A stretch of DNA of 35,868 nt from Mitsuaria sp. GD03876 (GCF_029840635.1 NZ_JAOCCU010000060.1:1-35868), one strand, 5' to 3'. Numbered from the stretch's first letter, positions 15,500 to 23,558 are shown. Translations and numbers: made by a program. Notes: generated by a model not told the origin, from the sequence alone.

Positions 15500-16059
15500 G
15501 CCAGTTGCTGTGGGGCACGCTGAGTTGGCCGGAGCTGGGGGCGCTGACGCTGCATTTCCTGATGCTGTCGCTGCTGTCGATCGGCGGCGCGATCACGACG
15601 GCGCCGGACATGCACCGCTACCTGGTCGACGAGCGGCACTGGCTGACGGACCAGAGCTTCACGAGCTCGATCGCATTGGCGCAGGCGGCGCCGGGGCCGA
15701 ACATCCTGTTCGTGGCGGTGCTGGGATTCAACGTGTCGGGGCTGCTGGGCGCGGCCGCGGCGATGCTGGGCATCCTGCTGCCGTCGACGACCCTGGTCGT
15801 GGCGGCGACCCGCTGGGCGCGCAACAACCGGGAGCACCTGGGGGTGCGGGCGTTCACGGTGGGGATGGCGCCGCTGACGCTGGGGCTGATGCTCGCGACG
15901 GGCTGGCTGCTCGCGGCGCCCTACCTGGTCGACGAGCACCACCGCTGGGTGACGCTGGCGATGATCGTCGCCACCGTGGTCCTGACGATGCGGACCAAGA
16001 TCGGGATCGTGTGGATGGTGCTGGCGGGGGGGGTGCTGGGCGCGCTCGGCCTGGTCTAG
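15496..16059 (+). CDS. Chromate transporter, second half (CHR family)
   Basis: This 187-residue membrane protein is the partner CHR unit. The family motifs are repeated in variant form: LSIGGAITTAPDMHRYLVDERHWLT corresponds to the FGG block, and AQAAPGPNILFVAVLG to the PGPN block. About five or six membrane helices follow. It starts inside the stop codon of the preceding gene (ATGA), so the two subunits should be made in a fixed ratio. Short-chain CHR pairs are known to confer chromate resistance in other bacteria. No chrB regulator lies nearby, so the true substrate is open. Confidence 0.9.
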   Translation: MSQLLWGTLSWPELGALTLHFLMLSLLSIGGAITTAPDMHRYLVDERHWLTDQSFTSSIALAQAAPGPNILFVAVLGFNVSGLLGAAAAMLGILLPSTTLVVAATRWARNNREHLGVRAFTVGMAPLTLGLMLATGWLLAAPYLVDEHHRWVTLAMIVATVVLTMRTKIGIVWMVLAGGVLGALGLV

Positions 16060-16071
16060 CGCGTTTCCATC

Positions 16072-16554
16072 ATGGATAAATCCTTGCTCCAGCGACAGGT
16101 GCTGGAACGGCTCGCCGAAGACCTGCTGCAGGTCGAACAGGCAGCGCGCACGGCGCATGAAACCGCGACGCACGAAGAGAACATCGCCGAGAACAAGTAC
16201 GACACCCTGGGTCTCGAAGCCGCCTACCTGGCCACCGGCCAGGCTCGTCGCGCCGAGGCCATCCGCCAGGCGATGGCCAATTGGCGCCAGTTCCGTCCGC
16301 CGGCCTACGACGCCGCGAGAGGAATTCAGCTCGGCGCGCTGGTCTGCCTGGTCGACGCCGACGACAGGCAGCAACAACTCTTTCTCGGCCCGGATGGGGG
16401 CAGCATGCAGTTGGTGAGCGGTGCCCAGCTCGTTCAGGTCATCAGCGGCGATGCGCCGTTGGGCAGGGCCCTTCTGGGCAAATGCGAAGGCGACGAGGTG
16501 TCGATACAGGTCGCTTCGATCCGACAGCGGTTTGAGGTGATGTGGGTTCATTGA
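16072..16554 (+). CDS. GreA/GreB-like protein
   Basis: This 160-residue soluble protein resembles a small Gre-factor relative common in betaproteobacteria. The N-terminal half (about 1-75) is a helical hairpin with the acidic stretch HEENIAENKYDTLGLEAAYLATGQARRAEAI, comparable to the coiled coil that Gre factors insert into the RNA polymerase secondary channel. The C-terminal half (about 85-158) is an FKBP-like beta domain (IQLGALVCLVDAD ... GRALLGKCEGDEVSIQV) matching the GreA C-terminal fold. Transcript-cleavage activity is not proven. The gene starts 12 bases after the chromate-transporter genes and overlaps the end-to-start junction with the glutathione transferase gene. Confidence 0.75.
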   Translation: MDKSLLQRQVLERLAEDLLQVEQAARTAHETATHEENIAENKYDTLGLEAAYLATGQARRAEAIRQAMANWRQFRPPAYDAARGIQLGALVCLVDADDRQQQLFLGPDGGSMQLVSGAQLVQVISGDAPLGRALLGKCEGDEVSIQVASIRQRFEVMWVH

Positions 16555-17195
16555 GCCAGTTGCCGAGGCTCTACACCTTTCGTCGCTGCCCCTACGCGAT
16601 GCGCGCACGGATGGCGATGCTGCAGGCCGGGAGAGACTTCGAGGCGGTGGAGGTGAGCCTGCGCGACAAGCCCGCAAGCCTGCTGGCCCTGTCTCCCAAG
16701 GGGACGGTGCCTGTCCTGCAGTTGCCCGAGGGCAGCGTGATCGAGGAGAGCTGGGACATCATGCGTTGGGCGCTGGATGAGCCCGATTTGCAGGGCTGGT
16801 GGGCGCGCGCGCAGTCGCCTGAGAACCTGAACTTGGTGAAGCGCAATGACGGCGACTTCAAGCGTCACCTGGACCGCTGGAAGTACCCCCAGCGCTACGC
16901 CAATGAGACTCTCGCGCCGGACGCCCACCGCGACAGTGCGGTCGATGTGCTTCTGCGACCGCTGGAGACACGACTGCACGGCGCGCCCTACCTGGGCGGC
17001 GCCACGCCATGCGCCACCGACCTCGCCGTGCTGCCCTTCGTGCGCCAGTTCGCCGCGGTGGACCCGGACTGGTTTGCCGCGCTGAACTTGCCGTCCGTAC
17101 GGTCCTGGCTGAACGGCTGGCTCATCCACCCGCTGTTCACGGCTTGCATGCACAAGCTGCCCGTTGAAGGTGTGAATCGCTTTCCTCCGCTCTGA
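16551..17195 (+). CDS. Glutathione S-transferase family protein
   Basis: This is a cytosolic thioredoxin-fold transferase of 214 residues. The N-terminal domain opens LPRLYTFRRCPYAMRARMAM, where the CPYA motif is the omega/beta-type Cys active site. The cis-Pro region KGTVPVLQLPEG and the glutathione-contacting VIEESWDIM follow. The C-terminal helical domain includes YLGGATPCATDLAVLPFVRQFA, the usual Asp-containing N-capping box. The start is probably TTG at 16551: an excellent GAGGTGAT lies nine bases before it, and the resulting MSQLPRLYTF is the usual family start. A GTG at 16542 has no room for a ribosome-binding site. It overlaps the upstream stop codon. Substrate unknown. Confidence 0.88.
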   Translation: MSQLPRLYTFRRCPYAMRARMAMLQAGRDFEAVEVSLRDKPASLLALSPKGTVPVLQLPEGSVIEESWDIMRWALDEPDLQGWWARAQSPENLNLVKRNDGDFKRHLDRWKYPQRYANETLAPDAHRDSAVDVLLRPLETRLHGAPYLGGATPCATDLAVLPFVRQFAAVDPDWFAALNLPSVRSWLNGWLIHPLFTACMHKLPVEGVNRFPPL

Positions 17196-17647
17196 CCGTT
17201 GCCTGGCTGGTGCTGGACGGCGGAGGCTGGGGCGTTCGGGTTCGTTTGAGGCCAGACGATTCTTCGCTTGGCGGCAGGAGTCGCGAGAGGCGACTGCATC
17301 CTCGAGGGCGCCCTTTGTTCCCTGGTGTTGCCCCTTTGCATCGATTCTTGACCGCGAGTCGCTCACCAGTTAGCACAGGACAGAGTTGGCAGCTCGATGA
17401 CTTGACTTTGTCGATGAGCATAAAAGCGCAGCACAAATCATCCAACCGATTAATTGATATTAGTTGGTGCCACCACCAAGAGCCGGGGCGCCTTAAAACA
17501 TATCCTCATATAAATACAGATGTTCATTGGAAGAACCCATTCTTCCAATCCCTGAGAAAATCGAGGGACTTCAAGTTTGCGTGAGTTGCGTTTGCGCCGG
17601 TGATAGCTTTCACCCGCCCCAAGTCGGGGTGCAACCGTAGACCTACC
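17196..17647. other. Lower-GC intergenic region upstream of the leader-peptide locus
   Basis: This is 452 bases without a convincing gene. From about 17395 the sequence becomes AT-rich, unlike the rest of the window. It holds a TATAAAT -10-like box (17509-17515) with no good -35, and a perfect palindrome (17527-17548) placed where a repressor or activator could act. The last 60 bases contain a CCCC/GGGG hairpin near the start codon. It probably carries the promoter of the three-gene operon that follows. Confidence 0.5.
17527..17548. repeat. Perfect palindrome, candidate operator
   Basis: TTGGAAGAA and TTCTTCCAA form 9-base perfect arms around CCCA. It is not followed by a T-run, so a protein-binding site is more likely than a terminator. 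It lies about 12 bases downstream of a TATAAAT box and 100 bases before the leader-peptide gene. Confidence 0.5.
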
Positions 17648-17995
17648 ATGCGCAAGATCTTCATTACCAACCAAAGCTCTCCAGGCGCCTCTCGACCCGG
17701 AATAGTCGAGCTGACGCCCGATGAAATCGACCTCGTTTACGGGGGGCAGTTCCAGTTCAACGACAGGCAGGGAAACATCTATTCCTCAGCGGTCATCAAT
17801 GGCATGACCCACATCATTTTCCCTGGGGGAATGCGAGTCGCCATGAGCCTGAGCGAAGATGGCGACACCTTCACCATGTCGTACAACGGGGACACCGTCG
17901 AAATGGAGCATATGGGCGGTGAGGTGTATGACATCAGCCTGAACGGCATCGGCATGCTATGCGGAGTCAGCAATCCATTCCTCTTCCCGCGATGA
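17648..17995 (+). CDS. Small protein with double-glycine-type leader, possible RiPP-like precursor
   Basis: This 115-residue protein is not recognised as a whole. Residues 1-33 look like a precursor leader ending ELTPDEIDLVYGG, with the LxxxEhxxVxGG pattern of double-glycine leaders that C39 peptidases cut (Gly32-Gly33). The remaining 82 residues are Gly/Ser/Met/Asp/Asn-rich, beta-like and hydrophilic (DGDTFTMSYNGDTVEMEHMGG), with one Cys near the end (MLCGVSNPF). The C-terminal FLFPR has no obvious recognition site. The start at 17648 has only a poor Shine-Dalgarno, and GTG at 17600 is an alternative. The downstream oxygenase gene begins about ten bases after the stop, so co-expression is likely. 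The gene lies in a lower-GC island. Alternatives are a secreted effector or a bacteriocin-like protein. The peptide role is inferred from the leader and neighbour only. Confidence 0.65.
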   Translation: MRKIFITNQSSPGASRPGIVELTPDEIDLVYGGQFQFNDRQGNIYSSAVINGMTHIIFPGGMRVAMSLSEDGDTFTMSYNGDTVEMEHMGGEVYDISLNGIGMLCGVSNPFLFPR

Positions 17996-18005
17996 GGTGA
18001 AGCCG

Positions 18006-19139
18006 ATGATCGACCTCGGAACTCATGGCAAGGATTTTCGAGACAAGTATCTCGAACGCCGTAGCCTTTTGGTTAGAAATGGTGTCGGGTCCCCACCGGG
18101 ATTACGGGAAGTTGACAGTTTCCTGGATCACTCCGACCCGTCACCTCCTCACATTCGGGTGTTCAAGGAAGGCCCCGTAGACGAGTCAAGGTATACGGAG
18201 GAAATTGACGACCTTGGCGTATGGCGGCGGCGCCTGATGAAGGGCCAACTCCATCAGTTGATATTGGAAGGCGCCACCGTGGCGCTCAACCGGATCGACC
18301 GTCATTCCTGGCCCATACGCAGTCTTTGCCACGAGATATCGCGCCTCACAGGAGAACGGGCAACGGCAAATGCCTACTTGGCAGTCAGCGGCACTGGCTC
18401 ATTCGGAAAGCACTGGGACACCCACGACGTCTTCGCAGTGCAGCTTCGAGGACGAAAGAGGTGGAGGCTGTTCGCCCCCACCTTGCCGCTGCCGCTGGCA
18501 ACGCAGACAAGCTTGCGCCACAAGACCGAATGCCCGATCACCCCGGTTTTCGATGAGATCCTGGAGACAGGTGACTTACTCTATATCCCGCGCGGCTGGT
18601 GGCATCTCGCCGAACCCATCGGGGAGTTGTCCTTTCACATCGCAATTGGGACACACACAATTCGTGTCATCGATTATCTCCTCTGGGCTTGCGGACGCGT
18701 ACTGCCTGAACAGTTGGAAGCCCGTCGGGCCGCCGGCGCGAACTCTTCTGCTCCACCCGCATTCGCTTCGCACCTGTTGAACGAGATGAGCGAAAAGGTA
18801 GCCTCCAAAGATCTTTGGGGGGAATTTCTTGAATTCTTGCATTCCCGCCAGAGAAATGAAGTCCCATCCTCCATGGAAGATCTTCAATCTTTGCAAAATG
18901 GCGAGATTCCGATTGAATATCGCGTGAGACTGAACACCTACCACAACACTTCTCGATCAATAAATGGTTACCAGATCGAAAGCGACAACTCAAGCAGACT
19001 GATCTTGAAGGAGATCAAAACCAGTCAACCAATCTCCATCGCCAAGCTGCTTGAAAAATTTCCAAGCCAAGAGTCCTCCGAGGTTCTTGTAACATTGGCG
19101 AACCTCGCCAGACTGGAGATATTGGAAGTCATGGCATGA
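18006..19139 (+). CDS. JmjC/cupin-type Fe(II)/2-oxoglutarate oxygenase
   Basis: This 377-residue soluble protein is of the cupin_4/JmjC group, related to the ribosomal oxygenases YcfD/RoxA. The iron-binding facial triad is visible: His136 and Asp138 in FGKHWDTHDVF, and distal His200 in PRGWWHLAEP. The downstream QLRGRKRWRLF block is the typical second strand after the HxD motif. A helical C-terminal region (about 230-377) includes a winged-helix-like end (SIAKLLEKFPSQESSEVLVTLANLARLEILEV), as in RoxA proteins. Such enzymes hydroxylate protein side chains. The start at 18006 lies five bases after GAGGTGA; a GTG at 17997 is less likely. It is placed directly between a leader-bearing small protein and a secreted protein, so one of these is a plausible substrate. 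It is not a close YcfD copy by context. Confidence 0.85.
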   Translation: MIDLGTHGKDFRDKYLERRSLLVRNGVGSPPGLREVDSFLDHSDPSPPHIRVFKEGPVDESRYTEEIDDLGVWRRRLMKGQLHQLILEGATVALNRIDRHSWPIRSLCHEISRLTGERATANAYLAVSGTGSFGKHWDTHDVFAVQLRGRKRWRLFAPTLPLPLATQTSLRHKTECPITPVFDEILETGDLLYIPRGWWHLAEPIGELSFHIAIGTHTIRVIDYLLWACGRVLPEQLEARRAAGANSSAPPAFASHLLNEMSEKVASKDLWGEFLEFLHSRQRNEVPSSMEDLQSLQNGEIPIEYRVRLNTYHNTSRSINGYQIESDNSSRLILKEIKTSQPISIAKLLEKFPSQESSEVLVTLANLARLEILEVMA

Positions 19140-19567
19140 GCAAGGCTCGATGGAAAAAGTTCCTGCCCACCATCGCTCTGATTGCGGCGACGACAGGGGC
19201 AAGCTTTCCTTCCCAAGCGGATATCGCCGCCCTGGCCAACCCTGAAATTGCCCTCGCATTCATGGAGGATTTCCCGGAACTTGCTCAGATTCAAGGCTGG
19301 GAAGGAATTCCATTTCCGAAGGTGCCAGACAATGAAATTGGACCTCTTCTGGCATCAAGGAAGATCACTCCGGTGCCATTTCGATCAACCTTCGGGCAAC
19401 CATTCCCGAACAGTTACCTGATCTATACGATTCCCTGTCCTTCGAACTTTCTCGCCGACTGCCATTTCCTCGGAGTCATGCAAGCGCTAGGCATGCCAGT
19501 GCAGAAGTTCTTCGGACCAATTGCGTTCAGGTATCGACCGGGACGGTGGGATGACCCAATGAAGTAG
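19136..19567 (+). CDS. Small secreted protein of unknown function
   Basis: This 143-residue protein is not recognised. It has a good signal peptide: basic start SKARWKK, a hydrophobic core, and a probable cut after SQA near residue 28. The mature part is about 115 residues, with two cysteines (Cys101 and Cys109) that could form a disulfide in the periplasm. It ends RYRPGRWDDPMK. It starts inside the stop codon of the oxygenase gene (ATGA at 19136), so it is translationally coupled to it and belongs to the same unit. Possible roles are an immunity protein, a chaperone or the modified product, but the sequence does not show which. Base composition matches the lower-GC neighbours. A terminator follows directly. 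Confidence 0.7.
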   Translation: MSKARWKKFLPTIALIAATTGASFPSQADIAALANPEIALAFMEDFPELAQIQGWEGIPFPKVPDNEIGPLLASRKITPVPFRSTFGQPFPNSYLIYTIPCPSNFLADCHFLGVMQALGMPVQKFFGPIAFRYRPGRWDDPMK

Positions 19568-19581
19568 CAAGACATGAAAGG

Positions 19582-19609
19582 AAATACGGGACGCCTTGGC
19601 GTCCCGTTT
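19582..19609. terminator. Bidirectional terminator between convergent genes
   Basis: ACGGGACGCC (19586-19595) pairs perfectly with GGCGTCCCGT (19598-19607), flanked by AAA before and TTT after. It lies 15 bases after the secreted-protein stop and 56 bases past the stop of the convergent propeller gene, so it can serve both. Confidence 0.75.
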
Positions 19610-19664
19610 CACAGTCGAGGCACGAAGGGCCTCTGGCTACGCTGGCGGGTCCTCTGGCGGCCCG

Positions 19665-21056
19665 CTATCCGATGCACTGCCCGCTGCGCCCGCCGTGGCT
19701 CGACAACGCCACACCGGGCAGTTCCAAGGCGTAGTGCAGCGACACCAACTGCCACCCTTGCGGTCCCATCTGCCACTGCGTGCTGTTGACGCCGACGTAG
19801 TCCGGCGTGGCCGTCGCGGGGTCGCTGCGCGACTCCACCACGCTGTAGACATCGGCATGCCCCGCGTATTGGCGCAGTTCCCTGTGGATCTCGCATTCAT
19901 GCAAGGCGCGCGGACCCGCCTTGCCGACCGCCGCCAGGAAGGCCTCGGCGGACCAGCTGCGGGCCTGCAGCTGGCTGACCGCTGCCTGGAGCTGCTGGCT
20001 CCACACCTTGGCATCCGGGTGCAGCAGCGCGCGCATGCGCGTCACGTCCGCGGGCTGGCCCGCCGCATGGCCGAAGGACTGCCAGAGCGCGCTGACCTGC
20101 GACGTCAGCGACGCGCGGCTGAACGCCTGCGCCTCATCGCCGAGCGCCTCCAGCAGCGCCGGCCAGCTGACGCGATAGACCTGCGACAGCCCGGGCGCAA
20201 GACCCGGCACCGGCCGCGTCGACGCGAACAGCAACCACCGTCCGTCGGCGGTCACCGACGGCGTGAACTCGAAGCCCGGGCCGTTGATCGGCGCCGGCAG
20301 CCGCAGCGCGGGGCCGTACTGCTCACCGACGCGTTCCGCCAGATAGAGGTCAGCGCCTCCCTCGCTCCCGGCGCGGCTGCTCCACCACAGCGCATGCCGC
20401 CCATCCGGGCTCAACGTGAAGTCGCTGTTGGCCGGTCCCTCGTTGACCGGAGACGGGAGCGCGCGCGGCGGGAGGTTCTCCTCGTCGTCGACGCGGTAGA
20501 TGGCGAGCTTTCCCGGACCGCCGGCGCGCAGCGAGGCGAAGTACAGCCGCCTGCCGAATCGCTCCGGACCGAGCTCGGTCCGCGTGCTCTGCAGCGGATC
20601 GGCCAGCCGCCGGGGCGGCGTCCACACACCGGCGTCGAGGTCCGTCAATGTGGCCTCGAACAGATCGAGGTCGTCGCCGCGATCGGCGCCGCCCGCGTCG
20701 GATCGATCGGAAATGAAGGTCAGGGTCTTGCCGTCCCCCGACAGATGCGGATCGGAGTCGCGCCAGCGGGCATCGGAGAAAGGCAGCAACTCAGGCGCGC
20801 GCCAGGCGCCTGTCGAGTCCTGCCGCTGCCAGTAGATCCGCGACTGCTTGAAGCCCGCGGCGGAGCGCGCGAAGACGCGGAGGGTCCGGGTTTCCTGCAG
20901 GTTGTAGGTCTGCAGCTGCGGGTCGTCGCCGGGCAACTCGACGCGCTCGACGATCAGCCCGGCCGCGCCTGCGGACGCCGCCGTGGCGGCGGAAGACAGT
21001 CCGTGGAGGGCGCCCAGAAGCAGCAGGGCCAGGGGGGAGAACGCGCTAGCAGGCAT
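19665..21056 (-). CDS. Secreted TolB-like (PD40) beta-propeller protein with C-terminal NTF2-like domain
   Basis: This 463-residue exported protein has a signal peptide (about 1-27). The middle (about 60-310) carries repeated PD40/TolB-type blades: DPHLSGDGKTLTFISDRS, SDFTLSPDGRHALWWSSRAG and TPSVTADGRWLLFASTRP, all with the DG..L.F.S pattern. A helical linker follows. The C-terminal 120 residues (about 340-455), with GQPADVTRMRALLHPDAKVW and YVGVNSTQWQMGPQGWQLVSLHYALEL, resemble an NTF2/SnoaL-like fold used in secreted sensor or ligand-binding domains. TolB itself has a different N-terminal domain and no NTF2 part, and no tol genes are near, so this is not TolB. It is probably periplasmic or surface-exposed. 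Ligand unknown. It is separated from upp by 172 bases. Confidence 0.75.
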   Translation of the reverse strand: MPASAFSPLALLLLGALHGLSSAATAASAGAAGLIVERVELPGDDPQLQTYNLQETRTLRVFARSAAGFKQSRIYWQRQDSTGAWRAPELLPFSDARWRDSDPHLSGDGKTLTFISDRSDAGGADRGDDLDLFEATLTDLDAGVWTPPRRLADPLQSTRTELGPERFGRRLYFASLRAGGPGKLAIYRVDDEENLPPRALPSPVNEGPANSDFTLSPDGRHALWWSSRAGSEGGADLYLAERVGEQYGPALRLPAPINGPGFEFTPSVTADGRWLLFASTRPVPGLAPGLSQVYRVSWPALLEALGDEAQAFSRASLTSQVSALWQSFGHAAGQPADVTRMRALLHPDAKVWSQQLQAAVSQLQARSWSAEAFLAAVGKAGPRALHECEIHRELRQYAGHADVYSVVESRSDPATATPDYVGVNSTQWQMGPQGWQLVSLHYALELPGVALSSHGGRSGQCIG

Positions 21057-21228
21057 GACGGGCGGCGTGAAGTCCGAGGTGCGCGGATGCTAGAAGCGGT
21101 GCGCGGGCCGGATAGCCGCCGTGCGATGAAGCCGGCGAATCGGGGGATCAAGTCAGGCGCGACCGGACAGGCGCGGAACGCCTGATGGCACGACCATCGA
21201 GCGCGGGTGAACGCGCCGACGCCCAGGC

Positions 21229-21861
21229 TCAGACGTCCTTCGTCCCGAAGATCTTGTCCCCGGCGTCGCCGAGGCCGGGAATGATGTAGCCGTTCTCGTT
21301 GAGGTGCGAATCGATCGCCGCGGTCCAGCAGCGCACGTCCGGGTGCGCCTTGTTCAGCGCCGCCACGCCTTCCGGCGCCGCCACCAGCACCAGCGCGCGG
21401 ATGTCCTTGCAGCCACGGTTCTTCAGCAGGTCCACCGTCGCGATCATCGAGCCCGCCGTCGCCAGCATCGGATCCACGATCAGCGCCGTGCGCTGGTCCA
21501 GCTGGCCCACGAACTTCTCGAAGTAGTTCACCGGCTGCAGCGTCTCGTGGTCGCGCGCCAGGCCGACCACGCTCACCTTCGCGTTGGGCATCATGTCCAG
21601 CACGCCGTCCAGCATGCCCAGCCCCGCCCGCAGGATCGGCACCACCGTCACCTTGCGGCCGGCGATCTGGTCGATCTCCACCGGCCCGCACCAGCCGTCG
21701 ATCGTCGTCTTCTCCAGGGGGAAGTCCGCCGTCGCCTCGTAGGCCAGCAGCCGCGCGACCTCGCCGGTCAGCTCGCGGAACTTCTTGGTGGACATGTCCC
21801 CTTCCCGCATCAGGCCGATCTTGTGCTTGACGAGGGGATGCGTGACTTCGATGACGGCCAT
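21229..21861 (-). CDS. upp: Uracil phosphoribosyltransferase
   Basis: This salvage enzyme (210 residues, normal length) converts uracil and PRPP to UMP and pyrophosphate. Characteristic features are the N-terminal [12 protein letters not shown], the [13 protein letters not shown] block, and the PRPP loop [10 protein letters not shown] (129-138). The C-terminal uracil-binding [15 protein letters not shown] holds GLGDAGD at 196-202. The GTP-regulated UPRTase family shares these. The gene is on the minus strand after rlmB, 97 bases apart, with GC-rich inverted repeats in between. It may be co-transcribed or have its own promoter. The call is certain at family level. Confidence 0.97.
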   Translation of the reverse strand: MAVIEVTHPLVKHKIGLMREGDMSTKKFRELTGEVARLLAYEATADFPLEKTTIDGWCGPVEIDQIAGRKVTVVPILRAGLGMLDGVLDMMPNAKVSVVGLARDHETLQPVNYFEKFVGQLDQRTALIVDPMLATAGSMIATVDLLKNRGCKDIRALVLVAAPEGVAALNKAHPDVRCWTAAIDSHLNENGYIIPGLGDAGDKIFGTKDV

Positions 21862-21958
21862 GGCTTGCGGTTCCGGTAAACGTTCGGGCCCTCGCGGGCC
21901 CCTTCCAATGAGGGCGCGGCCCCGGAGGGCCGCAGTGCCGCGATTATCTCGCGCCGGT

Positions 21959-22717
21959 TCAGGCCTTCGAGCCCGCCTGCCGCTGCCGCAGCGCCTCGTA
22001 CAGGCACACCCCCGCCGCGACCGACACGTTCAGGCTCTCCACCGCCCCCTGCATCGGGATGCGCACCAGCTCGTCGCAGGTCTTGCCCGTCAGCTGGCGC
22101 ATGCCGGCGCCCTCGGCGCCCAGCACCAGCGCCACCGGACCGGTCAGGTCCAGGTCGTACAGCGTCTTCTCCGCCTGGTCCGAGGTGCCGATCACCCAGA
22201 TGTCCCGCTCCTTGAGCTCGCCCAGCGTGCGCGCCAGGTTCGTCACCATCAGGTAGGGCACCGTTTCCGCCGCGCCGCTGGCCACCTTGGCCACCGTCGC
22301 GTTCAACCCCACCGCATGGTCCTTGGGCGCCACCACCGCATGCGCGCCCGCGCCGTCGGCCACCCGCAGGCAGGCGCCCAGGTTGTGTGGATCGGTCACG
22401 CCGTCCAGCACCAGCACCAGCGGCGGACCCTCGACCCCATCGAGCACGTCGTCCAGCGAGTGCGAATGCGCCACCGCCTTGACCCGCGCCACCACGCCCT
22501 GGTGGCGGTGCGTCCCGCACAGCGCCTTGAGCCGCTCGTCGTCGCTCTCGACGAGCCGGGCGCCCGCGGCCTGCGCCTTCTCCAGGAAACCGCGCATGCG
22601 CTGGTCCTTGCGGGTGGCGTCGAACAGGATCTCCTGCACCGAGGCGGGCGCGGTCTTCAGCCGCACGGTGACGGCATGGAAGCCGAACAGGATCTGGGTC
22701 TTGGAAGGGGAGCTCAT
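21959..22717 (-). CDS. rlmB: 23S rRNA (guanosine-2'-O-)-methyltransferase RlmB
   Basis: This SPOUT methyltransferase of 252 residues methylates the 2'-O of G2251 in 23S rRNA. An L30e-like N-terminal RNA-binding region (about 1-85, [12 protein letters not shown]) is followed by the SpoU domain. Its three knot motifs are visible: [33 protein letters not shown] and [22 protein letters not shown]. The conserved Asn-Arg-Glu type residues that bind S-adenosylmethionine and the substrate lie in these blocks. Length and order are normal. It is followed in the same direction by upp. Confidence 0.95.
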   Translation of the reverse strand: MSSPSKTQILFGFHAVTVRLKTAPASVQEILFDATRKDQRMRGFLEKAQAAGARLVESDDERLKALCGTHRHQGVVARVKAVAHSHSLDDVLDGVEGPPLVLVLDGVTDPHNLGACLRVADGAGAHAVVAPKDHAVGLNATVAKVASGAAETVPYLMVTNLARTLGELKERDIWVIGTSDQAEKTLYDLDLTGPVALVLGAEGAGMRQLTGKTCDELVRIPMQGAVESLNVSVAAGVCLYEALRQRQAGSKA

Positions 22718-22751
22718 GGGGCGCGATTGTCGCAGGCCCCGCCCCGGCGGC

Positions 22752-23558
22752 TCAGAGCCAGCCGAAGTGCCGCGCCCCCATCAGCGCGCCGATCATCACC
22801 GGCTGGTGCAGCATGTAGTAGGACAGCGACCAGCGCCCCATCGCCGACAACGGCCGCAGCGCCGGCACCAGCGGCCGCGTGAACCACGCGCGCACCGACT
22901 CGATCCGCATCAGCGCGCAACCCCACAGCATCGGCCCCAGCCAGGGCAGGATCGGCACGTAGTCCTCGGTCAGCGGCTTGCGCGTGACCAGCCCGACCCA
23001 GTTGGTGGTGCGGGTGTCGAAGAACGGATCCGCCACCAGGAACGGCAGCGCGACGGCCACCGCGCCCAGCGCCCACAGCGCCGCCGCGGGCAGCCGCGAG
23101 AAGCCGAAGCGCACCAGGATCAGCATCAGCGCCATGCCGTGCAGCACGCCGAAGCTGATGTACGAGCGCGGGAACATCCACCACGAGCCGATCGACACCA
23201 GCAGCGCGCACCCCATGATCTGGCCCCAGCGGCGCCAGAAGCGATACGCCGTCTGCCCCTGCGACAAGGCCACCGCCTGCCCCATCCCCGCGCACAGCAG
23301 GAACAGGCTGACGATGCCGCTGCGCTGCCAGGTCCAGAACGGGTCGCGGTAGAAGTCCGCCAGGATGACCTTGAAGTAGCTCAGGTCGAAGCAGAAGTGG
23401 AAGACGGTCATCCAGACCATCGCCAGGCCGCGCAACGCATCCAGCCGGTCGAAGCGCGGCGTCGGCGTGCTGGCCGGCGAGGCGTCCGGCCCGTCGGCAT
23501 CGGCGGTGCCGGGGACGGGGTCAGGCATTGCGGTCGAGTAGCGGGCCGTCGAATTCAT
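22752..23558 (-). CDS. DUF1624 membrane protein (heparan-alpha-glucosaminide N-acetyltransferase-like)
   Basis: This 268-residue polytopic membrane protein has about seven hydrophobic segments. The N-terminal [28 protein letters not shown] is the signature of the DUF1624/HGSNAT-like acyltransferase group, with Arg, Asp and His at the catalytic-type positions. Later blocks [17 protein letters not shown] and the C-terminal [21 protein letters not shown] agree with it. The family moves acyl groups across or at the membrane in its characterised members, but the bacterial role is poorly defined. A Pro/Ala-rich cytoplasmic start of about 35 residues precedes the domain. An alternative start is ATG at 23528. 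No strong ribosome-binding site was seen for either. It lies just upstream of rlmB. Confidence 0.8.
   Translation of the reverse strand: MNSTARYSTAMPDPVPGTADADGPDASPASTPTPRFDRLDALRGLAMVWMTVFHFCFDLSYFKVILADFYRDPFWTWQRSGIVSLFLLCAGMGQAVALSQGQTAYRFWRRWGQIMGCALLVSIGSWWMFPRSYISFGVLHGMALMLILVRFGFSRLPAAALWALGAVAVALPFLVADPFFDTRTTNWVGLVTRKPLTEDYVPILPWLGPMLWGCALMRIESVRAWFTRPLVPALRPLSAMGRWSLSYYMLHQPVMIGALMGARHFGWL

Noticed and set aside
17402-17425. TTGACT followed by CATAAA as a sigma-70 promoter for the leader-peptide operon
   Set aside because: The spacing is about 11 bases instead of 16-18, so it is not a credible pair.
21168-21184. CAGGCG/CGCCTG hairpin downstream of upp
   Set aside because: It is a short stem without a T-run. 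It could help rho-dependent ending but is not supportable as a terminator.
21187-21202. TGGCACGACCATCGAG resembling a sigma-54 site between upp and the propeller gene
   Set aside because: It is on the plus strand, facing away from both minus-strand genes' start direction, and the invariant GC of the -12 box is replaced by GA.
21916-21933. GCGGCCC/GGGCCGC hairpin between rlmB and upp
   Set aside because: No T-run on either strand. Such stems are common by chance at this GC content.
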